From Micromonospora arborensis (lineage in GTDB: Bacteria > Actinomycetota > Actinomycetes > Mycobacteriales > Micromonosporaceae), in the NCBI RefSeq assembly GCF_003205615.1, contig NZ_PYBV01000017.1:1-64000 (forward strand): 64,000 nucleotides of DNA, read 5' to 3'. Shown here piece after piece: positions 1 through 6,886 of this stretch. The notes beneath the pieces were generated by a model. That model saw nothing but the letters and a program-made list of their open reading frames with translations, made no database searches and was not told where the DNA came from. The stretch's first letter is position 1, and every line of letters starts with the position of its first letter. The translations under genes and the position numbers were made by a program.

Positions 1-1030
1 GCCGGGCGGTGAGCGCCTTGTCGATGGCCGCCCGTTGGGCGGGGGTGGCGGTGCGCTTGGGCATCGCGAGGTCGAGGCGGAACAGGTAGGCGACGCGCTT
101 TCCGCGACGCCACATGATTTGCGCGGCGGGGTCTTGGCCGCCGGGGCGCAGGTTGCGGGTACGCAGTTGCCGGCGGGTCAGCAGCCCGTCGGGGGCGAAC
201 TTGAAGGGGTAGGTCGGCAGGCCGTAGCGCTCGCCGGTCGGGTCGTAGAACACCATCGGGTCCTCCGAGTCGTCGTCGGCCTGGTCGTCGGTGTCGTCGC
301 CGGCAGAGGTGCCGGTGGCGAAGGTGGGGTGTTCGTAGGTGTCGCGGTCGATGTCCTCGGGCAGGAACGCCGCCGAGCACTGGGCGCAGACGATCGGGCC
401 TTCCTCGAAGGCGGCCTTGGAGATGCGCAACTTGCGGGGGCACTCGCATTCGCACGAGACGCCGTTGTTGTTGTTCGTGCGGGTCTTGCCCTCCCCGGTC
501 GGTTCCGGGTGGCGGTAGAAGCGCAGCGCCTCAGTGAGGCCGGTGATGGTGGCCTTGTAGCGGGCGCGGGTGAGGTCGGTCAGGGTGCAGGGCGAGTAGC
601 CGAGCTTGTCGTCCTTGGTCGTGGACAGGCCGAGTTCGGCGGCGAGGGTGGCGAACTTCTTGTTGTGCCAGCGGCCCTGCCGGGAGGTGTCCTGGATGCC
701 CCGGACGTCGGCGAGGGCGTGGGTTGCTTCGTGCAGGAGCGTGGTGAACACGGCTTCCGGTTCGCGGGACAGTCCCTCACCGGAGATGAGGATTTCGGGC
801 AGTTGCTGCTCGCCGGCTTGCCAGCGAAGGGCGGCGAAGTGACCCCACTTCATGCCCTGGTTCGCTTTGGTGGGGGAGCCAGAGCCGACCACGAGAACAG
901 CGGCCGGAACTTCGGTGTGCTGGGCGCGGATCGCGGCCCAAGCGGCTTCCAGAGCGGCGACGAGTGCGGCGGTGGAGATGTCGTTTTGACACGTACGTGT
1001 CAGGTCGGGGGTGTGGGCGGCGATGCTCAT
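1..1030 (-). CDS. SprT-like metallopeptidase with RRQL-type C-terminus (partial, runs off left edge)
   Basis: An open frame reads leftward from ATG at 1030 for 343 codons and leaves the window without a stop. Residues 100-104 are HEATH, an HExxH zinc-peptidase motif, with a possible third ligand at His122, as in SprT-like domains. Residues 193-218 hold a cysteine cluster (CECEC, then CAQC) that looks like the zinc ribbon often following such domains. An acidic linker (about 243-257) leads to a basic segment starting TRRQLRTRNLRPGG at about 285, seen in proteins annotated as RRQL-motif zinc-binding. The start overlaps the upstream gene by ATGA, so translation is probably coupled. The substrate is unknown. 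The coding of this frame is clear; function beyond a likely metal-dependent peptidase or DNA-linked role is inference. Confidence 0.8.
   Translation of the reverse strand, partial: MSIAAHTPDLTRTCQNDISTAALVAALEAAWAAIRAQHTEVPAAVLVVGSGSPTKANQGMKWGHFAALRWQAGEQQLPEILISGEGLSREPEAVFTTLLHEATHALADVRGIQDTSRQGRWHNKKFATLAAELGLSTTKDDKLGYSPCTLTDLTRARYKATITGLTEALRFYRHPEPTGEGKTRTNNNNGVSCECECPRKLRISKAAFEEGPIVCAQCSAAFLPEDIDRDTYEHPTFATGTSAGDDTDDQADDDSEDPMVFYDPTGERYGLPTYPFKFAPDGLLTRRQLRTRNLRPGGQDPAAQIMWRRGKRVAYLFRLDLAMPKRTATPAQRAAIDKALTAR
987..1002. promoter_or_regulatory. 16-bp perfect palindrome, copy 1 (candidate operator)
   Basis: TGACACGTACGTGTCA is its own reverse complement. It lies inside codons 10-15 of the SprT-like gene. 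An identical copy lies at 3124-3139, and the half-site GACACGTAC recurs in the promoter at 4656-4684. Repetition within one element suggests a protein-binding site. The cognate protein is not known; the XRE regulator at 4781-5977 is one candidate. Confidence 0.55.
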
Positions 1031-1449
1031 GCGGCCCTCCGGATGGTGTGTCGGCGGTAGGCGATGGCGGCGGCGCACAGCGCCTCGATGACGTCGGCCG
1101 GGGTGCGGCCGGGCAGGGTTTCCCAGTCGAAGACCGGGGCGTGAAGGCCGGCGTGGCCGACGGCGATGAGGTAGGTGTTGAACCACTCGACGGCGGCGCT
1201 GTAGGCGTGCTGGTCGGCGTCGGTGATGCCGGTCAGGTACCAGCGGGGCCGGCCGAACACGGCGGCCCGGATCGCGCCGAGGATCGACGCCGGGTAGGTG
1301 CCGGTGCGGTGACAGGCGCACGTGGCGGGGCAGGCGTCGTGGGCGTCGTAGAGGCCGGTGGGGGTCCAGCCGTAGCGGCCCAGGTAGAGGGCGGTGCGGT
1401 CGAGAACCGCATGAACGTTGCCGGTCGGCAAAGCGGTGACGGTGCTCAT
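1027..1449 (-). CDS. DUF6197-like small protein, element cargo
   Basis: The protein is 140 aa, starting at the ATG whose first base overlaps the upstream stop (ATGA at 1446-1449) and ending in another ATGA overlap with the SprT-like gene. It shows the same plan as its upstream neighbour: an N-terminal helix with LYLGRYGWTPTGLYD, a cysteine patch (CPATCACH), then SILGAIRAAVFG. The two are therefore paralogues, with diverged C-termini. I associate the W-x-x-G-x-Y and ILGAI pattern with the DUF6197 family from memory. No catalytic motif is evident. The tight overlaps put it in one translationally coupled operon with its neighbours. Function is unknown. Confidence 0.7.
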   Translation of the reverse strand: MSTVTALPTGNVHAVLDRTALYLGRYGWTPTGLYDAHDACPATCACHRTGTYPASILGAIRAAVFGRPRWYLTGITDADQHAYSAAVEWFNTYLIAVGHAGLHAPVFDWETLPGRTPADVIEALCAAAIAYRRHTIRRAA

Positions 1450-1961
1450 CGGGTCGCCCGCCAGACGAGGAACCCGGCACGGGTCGGCAGCCGTTCCTGG
1501 CTGTACTCGTGTTCGGCGTAGGTTTCGAGGTCGTCCTCGGTGGCGTGGGTCCAGTCCCACGTGTCCGCCGCGTCGCGCAGCGTGGAGATGACGTTCTCGG
1601 CAGTCTGACCGTCACGGTCGTTCCAGTCGCTGGCGGTGGGCCAGCCCTGCCAGTCGTTGGCCGGAATGGTGAGCGCGCCGGTGTCGGCGAGGTAGCCCGT
1701 CAGGTACTTGCGGGCGCGTCGGGCCTCACACCGTCCAGGTCCGCTGTTGCAGGGCAGAGTGATGAGCCGGCCGTGGGCGGCCATGCCGATCGCACCGGCC
1801 ACGCAGGCCGGCGGGAACGGGTTGTCCTCGGTCGAGGCGTAGTAGGAACCTTGGGTCCAGCCTCGGATTTCGAGGTAGCGGGCGGCGCAGCGCAGGATGT
1901 CGGCCGGAGTCAGGTCGGCCAGCGCGCCAGGGATGGTGGACTGATTTTGGGTAGGGTTCAT
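1446..1961 (-). CDS. DUF6197-like small protein, paralogue of the downstream gene
   Basis: The protein is 171 aa. The ATG at 1961 is preferred over the in-frame GTG at 1970, because AAAGGA sits about 10 nt before the ATG but directly against the GTG. The visible pattern is ADILRCAARYLEIRGWTQGSYY, then PPACVAGAIGMAAHG, the arrangement also present in the 1027-1449 product. A C-terminal segment with WDWTHATEDDLETYAEHEY is acidic and aromatic. There is no transmembrane segment or recognised catalytic motif. It heads the three-gene coupled group that ends in the metallopeptidase. The role in the element is unknown. Confidence 0.7.
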   Translation of the reverse strand: MNPTQNQSTIPGALADLTPADILRCAARYLEIRGWTQGSYYASTEDNPFPPACVAGAIGMAAHGRLITLPCNSGPGRCEARRARKYLTGYLADTGALTIPANDWQGWPTASDWNDRDGQTAENVISTLRDAADTWDWTHATEDDLETYAEHEYSQERLPTRAGFLVWRATR

Positions 1962-2045
1962 GGCGGCCACGTCCTTTCGTGGGCGGTGGTTGGGTCGGCG
2001 GTCCGGGTTCGCTTTCCAGGGCTTGGTCCGGGCCGTCGGCCGCTT

Positions 2046-2231
2046 CTATCGGTGGTGCAGGTGGAGCCTGAGAGCCACCCGTTGTCTGCCGTCGCTGACA
2101 AGAGCGGGTGCGGAGCGGAAGACGAGGGCGCCCGCGTGGCGGGCGATGGCGGTGAGTGCGGCGATGTCTTCGCCGTCACCGATGAGCACGAGGTCCAGGA
2201 CCCGAGTCGGGACAGCGGTCCGGGTCTTCAT
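2046..2231 (-). CDS. small element protein downstream of the FtsK-like gene
   Basis: The protein is 61 aa. Its ATG overlaps the stop of the FtsK-like gene by 4 nt (ATGA, 2228-2231), so translation is probably coupled. The sequence VLDLVLIGDGEDIAALTAIA predicts a compact alpha/beta fold, and the tail VSDGRQRVALRLHL resembles small proteins I remember next to transfer genes of actinomycete elements. No function is assigned. The gap 1962-2045 after it shows no further gene. Confidence 0.55.
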   Translation of the reverse strand: MKTRTAVPTRVLDLVLIGDGEDIAALTAIARHAGALVFRSAPALVSDGRQRVALRLHLHHR

Positions 2232-3103
2232 GCCGCGACCTTCACGGCGGACTCGGCGGGGGCGACGAGGCCGCTACGTCGGCGGGTCCAGGTGGCGTAG
2301 TCGGCGACGCGGATGATGTCGGCGTCGGTCATGTAGGCGGCCTTCACGCGGTTGGGAATGCCGCCTTCGGCGATGAGGTAGCCCTCGCCCTGGTTGTTTG
2401 GGTCGATGCTGTTGGACGAGAAGCCGCGGGCGTACCAGCCGTGTCCGAGGACGATGTCGGAGGACACGTCGTTGGTGCAGCGGCCGGCGAACCGCCATGC
2501 GAACAGGTCCCGCAGCGATGGCGGGATGATGTCCGAGGACGGGCGCTGGGTCGCGGCGGCGACGATGATGCCGACGGCGCGGCCCCGGGCGACGATGTCG
2601 CGCAGCAGCGCGGCGAACAGGTCCTGGTCTTTCTTGTCCCCGGCGGTGGCGGAGAAGTAGGCGATCTCGTCGCAGGCCACGAGGATCTGACCGAACAGGT
2701 CGTTAGGGCCGATCTTCCGGCGGCGGTGCGACAGCAGGAACGCATACCGGTTGTCCATCACCGTCTGCACGCGGCGCAGGGTGCGGATGGCGTGGTCGAT
2801 GTCGGGGCCGACGAACACGTCGGCGGCGTCCTTCCACAGCCCGAGTTCGACCTGCTTGCCGTCGAGTAGGCACAGCCGCACGTCCGGGCACAGGGCCGCG
2901 TGCCCGACGATGGTGTTCAACAGGCTGGACTTGCCCGCGCCGGGTTCACCGCCGATGAGGATGTTGCGGTAAATCATCGGGAGGTAGGCCGGGTGGCCGA
3001 ACTCGTCGATGCCGAGGAAGACCGGGTCGAAGATGGACAGGCCCGCGCCGACCGGAACCGTGTCCGCCGGGGTGGGTAGTTCGATGGTGTCAGTGAGGTC
3101 CAC
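2228..3103 (-). CDS. FtsK/SpoIIIE-domain ATPase, TraB-like DNA transfer motor
   Basis: The protein is 291 aa. Walker A is GGEPGAGKSS (51-60), Walker B is ILVACDEIAY (140-149), and a TQRPSSD segment (about 185-191) matches the FtsK family. It lacks a membrane anchor of its own and is much shorter than full TraB proteins. The membrane protein encoded just upstream (3213-4142) probably supplies that part. In actinomycete elements a single FtsK-type protein moves double-stranded DNA between hyphae; by that analogy this is the transfer motor. A 16-bp palindrome lies 21 bp before the start, suggesting control. Confidence is high for the ATPase fold, moderate for the transfer role. Confidence 0.85.
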   Translation of the reverse strand: MDLTDTIELPTPADTVPVGAGLSIFDPVFLGIDEFGHPAYLPMIYRNILIGGEPGAGKSSLLNTIVGHAALCPDVRLCLLDGKQVELGLWKDAADVFVGPDIDHAIRTLRRVQTVMDNRYAFLLSHRRRKIGPNDLFGQILVACDEIAYFSATAGDKKDQDLFAALLRDIVARGRAVGIIVAAATQRPSSDIIPPSLRDLFAWRFAGRCTNDVSSDIVLGHGWYARGFSSNSIDPNNQGEGYLIAEGGIPNRVKAAYMTDADIIRVADYATWTRRRSGLVAPAESAVKVAA

Positions 3104-3123
3104 GACGACTCCCGAGGATTGGT

Positions 3124-3139
3124 TGACACGTACGTGTCA
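3124..3139. promoter_or_regulatory. 16-bp perfect palindrome, copy 2 (candidate operator)
   Basis: This copy is identical to the one at 987-1002. It lies between the membrane-protein gene and the FtsK-like gene, directly upstream of the latter's start at 3103. The position suits repression of the transfer ATPase. A recognition site for the transfer protein itself (a clt-like locus) is a less likely alternative, since such sites usually carry short direct repeats. Confidence 0.6.
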
Positions 3140-3212
3140 GGCGGGTGGGGGATGGGTGGGGGGCGCGGACTCTTGACCCGTCAGGGGTGCTTGGTCCGCG
3201 CCGTCCCGGTGG

Positions 3213-4142
3213 TTAGGCGTAGTCGGAGGGGTCGAACCCGTTCGGGCTCGCGGCAGTGGTGGGGTTGCGCGGCTTGCGCTGGCGGGGCGCATCGGGTGAT
3301 GCGATGACCGTCACGTCGGGTACGTCGGGCAGGTCCAGGCCGACAGGCGGCATGCCCGGAGAGGTGGGGGCGTTGGCCGGGATGTCCGTGGGGACGTAGT
3401 CCGGCAGCGGCGACACAACGGTGTGCGCCAAGGGCTCGCGGCGGGTGATGTCCAGCCGGATGAACGCGGCGTACTTGCGGCCGGCGCGCATGACGCGGAC
3501 CTCGTTGGCCCAGCACGCCACAGCGAGCTTCTGCATCTGGCCGTCCTGCTCCAGATCGCGCAGAGACAGGCCGGGGCGCAGCCACACCCAGACCCGTTCG
3601 CCGGCCGGTGTCGGCTTGGCGAGCAGGATCAGCGGGAGTGAGCCGTGCCGGTTGGTGGCGATGAACGCCGCGAAGCACAACCGCAGGCGGTGCCGGACGA
3701 TCAGGCACCAGGCCCAGGCCATGACTCGACGGCGGGTCGGGGCGATGGCGGCGGGGACGCCGACGACCAGGGCGACGATGAGCAGGGAGCCCCACAGCGG
3801 GGTTGACTGCATCAGCGTGGTCCAGCCGTAGACGGTGGCCAGGCCGAGCAGGATCTCTGGCAGCCAGTGCCAGAAGACGCGCAGGACCGGCCACGCCACG
3901 ATCAGCGCGAACAGCACAGCGCCGAGCACAGCGCCGAGGACGACGCCGAGCAGCCCACCCAGGATCGGGTGCATGTACTCAGAGGCCACCGTGGCGGCCA
4001 GGAGGCCGACCACACCGAGGGTGACCCAGAACGCGATGGTGGCCCGACGACGGTACGAGCGGGCAACCGGCGCTTCGATGACAGTGACTTGACCCCCACG
4101 GTTCGACCAGCCGAACGGGGACCTCTGGCTAGACTTGGACAC
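3213..4142 (-). CDS. membrane protein, probable membrane half of a split TraB
   Basis: The protein is 309 aa with a GTG start preceded by GGGAGG at 8 nt. About four hydrophobic segments lie between residues 32 and 145 (for example AFWVTLGVVGLLAATVA and GGLLGVVLGAVLGAVLFALI). A soluble domain follows with WVWLRPGLSLRDLEQ and WANEVRVMRAGRKYAAFIRLDI, then a proline-rich tail ending DPSDYA. TraB-type transfer proteins place such a membrane domain in front of an FtsK motor. Here the motor is the next gene, 109 bp downstream. A two-protein TraB is therefore the likely reading. The soluble domain may be the membrane-proximal adaptor. Confidence 0.7.
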   Translation of the reverse strand: MSKSSQRSPFGWSNRGGQVTVIEAPVARSYRRRATIAFWVTLGVVGLLAATVASEYMHPILGGLLGVVLGAVLGAVLFALIVAWPVLRVFWHWLPEILLGLATVYGWTTLMQSTPLWGSLLIVALVVGVPAAIAPTRRRVMAWAWCLIVRHRLRLCFAAFIATNRHGSLPLILLAKPTPAGERVWVWLRPGLSLRDLEQDGQMQKLAVACWANEVRVMRAGRKYAAFIRLDITRREPLAHTVVSPLPDYVPTDIPANAPTSPGMPPVGLDLPDVPDVTVIASPDAPRQRKPRNPTTAASPNGFDPSDYA

Positions 4143-4261
4143 GACAAGTCCTCCCTAGGTAGGGACCTTGTTGGACAGGACGCGGGGTCGCAGACGACGC
4201 CAATCAACGGCGACCCCGTGTCCACCTCTCGCTTCTGTGGAGCCGATCCAGGAACGCCGCC

Positions 4262-4594
4262 CTAGACGGCGGCGGTGTCCATCGCGGTCAGAGCCGAAGC
4301 CCGGAACGCGACACCCGAGCGGACCTTGCCGTCACGGTCGTTGACCCAGGGCAGCGCCTCCAGGTTCACCGGCACGACCGGCTGACGAACCGTGACAGCC
4401 GGCATCACCGGGCTGACCACGGTCACGTTGATGACCTCAGCGCTACCGTCCGCGAGGGCGTAGAGCTGCACCGCCCACATCGGGGCCTTCGTCTCCCGAT
4501 CGAACTTCTGCTGACCCGACTGGTCCAGCTTCGGAACCGGGTTCACCGCGACCTCGTACGACACCCGCGAGGTGTCCAGCAGCAGACGTCCCAT
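4262..4594 (-). CDS. conserved element protein of unknown function
   Basis: The protein is 110 aa. The ATG at 4594 has GGGAG about 8 nt upstream. The sequence begins MGRLLLDTSRVSYEVAVNP, continues with KAPMWAVQLYALADG and INVTVVSP, and is predicted to be mainly beta-strand. I recall similar short proteins in the same place, upstream of the transfer genes, in many Streptomyces and Micromonospora elements, where their function is not established. A small single-stranded-DNA-binding or replication accessory role is possible but not shown. It has its own promoter (4656-4684) overlapped by a dyad, so it probably starts the transfer operon. Confidence 0.7.
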   Translation of the reverse strand: MGRLLLDTSRVSYEVAVNPVPKLDQSGQQKFDRETKAPMWAVQLYALADGSAEVINVTVVSPVMPAVTVRQPVVPVNLEALPWVNDRDGKVRSGVAFRASALTAMDTAAV

Positions 4595-4655
4595 GACTGA
4601 CTCCCTTCAACTAGGGCTCGCTCACCTTGAGCGATTGCCCGTGTTCGATGGGATC

Positions 4656-4699
4656 AGCGTAGCCCGTACAAAAGTACGTGTCTAGTACTTCGGTACGGG
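4656..4699 (-). promoter_or_regulatory. promoter with overlapping dyad, upstream of the transfer operon
   Basis: On the minus strand TAGACA (4684-4679) and TACGCT (4661-4656) are spaced by 17 bp, a fair -35/-10 pair. A large imperfect inverted repeat covers it: CCCGTAC (4663-4669) pairs with GTACGGG (4693-4699), and AGTAC (4673-4677) with GTACT (4685-4689). It also contains GACACGTAC, half of the 16-bp palindrome found twice further left. The arrangement indicates a repressed promoter. Confidence 0.55.
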
Positions 4700-4724
4700 T
4701 CATCGACCGGAATCTTGATGCGAA

Positions 4725-4753
4725 GAAGGGCGCCCCGCTGTGGGACGCCCTTC
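4725..4753. terminator. hairpin after the XRE regulator gene
   Basis: GAAGGGCG (4725-4732) pairs with CGCCCTTC (4746-4753), and CCC pairs with GGG inside, leaving a 5-nt loop. It lies 28 bp beyond the stop of the regulator gene. There is no clear T-tract. Confidence 0.55.
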
Positions 4754-4780
4754 GGTGCGGCTCGGAAGGTGTGACGGTAG

Positions 4781-5977
4781 CTAGGCCACTCCTACGCGGC
4801 GAGCCAAGGCTGCCAGTCGGTCGGAGGGGACGGGTTCCATCCGTACAAGGTCGGAAACCATCGTCTCGACCGCCGGGTGTCCCTTGACCTGCTCCGGGGT
4901 CAGCGCCTCGGCCTGCTCAAGCGCATCGACCGCCTCAGATACCCTGCGACGCTGAGTCCAGGCCCCTGCCACGTACATGAGGAGCCGAGCCTGCCGCTCG
5001 GACGATAGGCCGGACGAGTCGATCCGCTCGGCCGCCCGGAGCGCAGAACCAGCGTCACCGAGTTCGACTGCCACCGCGACCTCGTGTAGCTGGACATTCG
5101 TGGGACCAAACTCGGTTTCGTAATCGTTGCGGTCGACCCCTAGGAGCTGAGCTGCCTCTCGCGCCACTCCGAGATACGCGTGAGCCCTCTGATCATCTCC
5201 CATCCGCGCAGAGGCCACAGCCAGTTGCAGATTCAGCGCGCCGAACAGCGACACAGCCGCCGGCTTGTCTGCCGATACCTCGGACTCAAGCGCTTCCGCG
5301 GACGACGATGCAGCGCTTATGACCTGCTCGAATTGCCGCCCGCCCTGAAACACCAGCGCAAGGCGGAACGTTCCAGCGGCGACCAAAAGCGGGTCTCCCA
5401 CCTGCTCCGCAACGAGCAAGGCCCGATCGATTGCCACCCAGGCCGCTTCATGCTGACCAAGCTTCGACAGTGCGGCCGAGAGGGCGTGATACACCGACGC
5501 TAGCTCGTTGAGGTACGTCTTTCGCGCCTCGCCTTTGGCGGATCGCGTTGCTCTCTCCAGATCCGGCAGTAGGCCCCGCAGCAGCTCGGCCAGATCCTCG
5601 TAACGGGCGGCGTGTGCGTACGTCCAACACAGATCGGCTCGCTCGGCTGTCTGCGGCAGGGGAAGCTCTCGGTCCTTGCCCAGAATCGCGGCCATGAGGT
5701 AGCTGGTACTTAGCACCGAACGTAGGGCGGTAGCCGCCGAGGGAACCTCAGTGCTCTCCGTATCCGCAGTGCCGGGGGCCAGTTCGGCCATTGGGATACC
5801 GAGCGCACCCGCAATCCGCTCCAAAATGGAGACCCGATCGATCGAACGCACCCCACGCTCGACCTGCGAAAGCCACGCCTCAGACCGCCCGATCATCTCG
5901 GCAAACTCACGCTGAGATAGACCGCGCTTCTGCCGCCGCCTAGCTATAAGTCGACCTTGCTCGTTGCTGTCAGGCAT
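4781..5977 (-). CDS. XRE-family regulator with TPR-like C-terminal region
   Basis: The protein is 398 aa. Residues 8-65 form a Cro/C1 helix-turn-helix (LIARRRQKRGLSQREFAEMI, then SEAWLSQVERG). The rest is alpha-helical, with repeated A-L-rich helices (for example HEAAWVAIDRALLVAEQVGD and GDAGSALRAAERID) typical of TPR arrays. Such regulators of actinobacterial elements and antibiotic clusters often sense a ligand or peptide through the TPR part. It overlaps the upstream monooxygenase-domain gene by 8 bp, so the two are co-transcribed. It is a candidate for binding the GACACGTAC sites to its left. Target and ligand are unknown. Confidence 0.85.
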   Translation of the reverse strand: MPDSNEQGRLIARRRQKRGLSQREFAEMIGRSEAWLSQVERGVRSIDRVSILERIAGALGIPMAELAPGTADTESTEVPSAATALRSVLSTSYLMAAILGKDRELPLPQTAERADLCWTYAHAARYEDLAELLRGLLPDLERATRSAKGEARKTYLNELASVYHALSAALSKLGQHEAAWVAIDRALLVAEQVGDPLLVAAGTFRLALVFQGGRQFEQVISAASSSAEALESEVSADKPAAVSLFGALNLQLAVASARMGDDQRAHAYLGVAREAAQLLGVDRNDYETEFGPTNVQLHEVAVAVELGDAGSALRAAERIDSSGLSSERQARLLMYVAGAWTQRRRVSEAVDALEQAEALTPEQVKGHPAVETMVSDLVRMEPVPSDRLAALARRVGVA

Positions 5978-6287
5978 CTAGTGAACCAAGACCCTTGCTA
6001 GGTCCGACCGTCAGAAACTCAACCCGGGCGTCCTGCGTGTACGGTTCGCGCTCCTTGTGGAAGCGGATCACGTGGGGTTGCACTTCGTGCGCCTCGAATG
6101 CTTCTCGGTCTGCGTAGCACTCGTAGAAGACTCGGGCGAGCGGTGCCCCCTCTACGGAGTGGGTAGCATAGATCAGCGTCCCTGGTTCGCGGGCACGGAT
6201 CTCAATCCCTGTCTCTGCGACAAGCGCGTCAAACGCTTTCGCGCTCTCGTCGTCTTTCAGATCGAAGCGCACCACCAATGCGAACAT
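5970..6287 (-). CDS. antibiotic-biosynthesis-monooxygenase (ABM) domain protein
   Basis: The protein is 105 aa with ATG at 6287 preceded by AGGAAGGGTGG. It starts MFALVVRFDLKDDESAKAFDAL and continues with EPGTLIYATHS, RVFYECYADREAFEAHE and PHVIRFH, the ferredoxin-like ABM fold with the F-E-C-Y-x-D-x-x-A-F-x-x-H signature. Members include quinol monooxygenases such as YgiN and many proteins of unknown substrate. It is co-transcribed with, and overlaps, the XRE/TPR regulator, a pairing I recall from other actinomycete elements. It might make or destroy a ligand for that regulator; this is inference. Confidence 0.8.
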   Translation of the reverse strand: MFALVVRFDLKDDESAKAFDALVAETGIEIRAREPGTLIYATHSVEGAPLARVFYECYADREAFEAHEVQPHVIRFHKEREPYTQDARVEFLTVGPSKGLGSLDA

Positions 6288-6312
6288 GCAGCCACCCTTC
6301 CTGTCTAACCGA

Positions 6313-6376
6313 GAGTTACGGCTTGTGTACGCAACTCTAGCCGTACTCTTGTTCGGCCACCCGTATTCTATTACGG
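6313..6376. promoter_or_regulatory. dyad cluster upstream of the ABM-XRE operon
   Basis: GAGTTACGGCT (6313-6323) is mirrored by AGCCGTACTC (6339-6348), and CCGTA/TACGG arms lie at 6361-6376. The cluster begins 26 bp before the ABM start, so it spans the probable promoter. The shared TACGG core suggests binding by one regulator, perhaps the XRE protein encoded in the operon. Confidence 0.45.
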
Positions 6377-6886
6377 ATCTGTTCGGCGGGGTAGTCGGTG
6401 AGCAGTGGGGGGTCTGAGGCGAGTAGCACCTGTGTGAGAACTTTCTGTACGGGATCAAGGCGGCCCGCTTCGCGGACCGTTCGCGCCGCCGAACCTGGGC
6501 CGGGCCGCTGGCCCGCCGCTCGCGCCTTAGGCCTGCGGCCACGGCGCGATCGGTGACAGCCCGCCGGCGGCGCGACATACGAAGAAGCCCTGGGCCGCCA
6601 TGATCGATGGCAGTTCCGGGGCTTCAAGTTGGTCGAGACACGGACAGTGCCTCCGGCGGGGCGCTCGGGCGCTCTGGGATGGTGGTGCCATCCCGACAAC
6701 CTCCGTCCGGGCAGAGCCGAGCAGGTGGGGCCTGCCCGGTCAAGGTCGTTCAGCCGCTGGGTGCTCCACCTTGACCGGGCAGGCCCCACCCACTCCACGG
6801 TGTGCGGACGAAGGCCGACGGGATGGCTGCCAGGTGCAGCGGGATATGTACAGGAAACGGCTCAGCTGCGACGGCGCGGTCAGATG
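6377..6886. other. gene-poor stretch between regulator operon and defence-like pair
   Basis: About 510 bp without a supportable gene. Open frames here lack ribosome sites and recognisable motifs. The sequence 6450-6560 is extremely GC-rich with short GGCC repeats. The one notable structure is the hairpin at 6724-6790. It could hold a decayed gene. Confidence 0.5.
6724..6790. repeat. perfect 23-bp inverted repeat with 21-nt loop
   Basis: The arm 6724-6746 (starting GGTGGGGCCTGCCCGG) is exactly complementary to 6768-6790. It lies about 100 bp downstream of the stop of the NTPase gene and could terminate it, though there is no T-tract. The stem is longer than most terminators. Its loop (CGTTCAGCCGCTGGG...) differs from the shared loop of the hairpins at 32.5 and 62.3 kb. 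Confidence 0.8.

Noticed and set aside
35..1060. Long rightward open frame over the SprT-like gene
   Set aside because: The leftward frame has HExxH, a cysteine cluster and coupled starts; the rightward one is Gly/Val/Arg-rich with no motif and is an effect of high GC.
6724..6790. CRISPR repeat or array in the element
   Set aside because: There is a single inverted repeat and no series of direct repeats with spacers anywhere in the window.
6337..6798. Leftward open frame of 153 codons in the gene-poor stretch
   Set aside because: No ribosome site, Arg/Pro-rich composition, and it runs through both arms of the perfect hairpin at 6724-6790.
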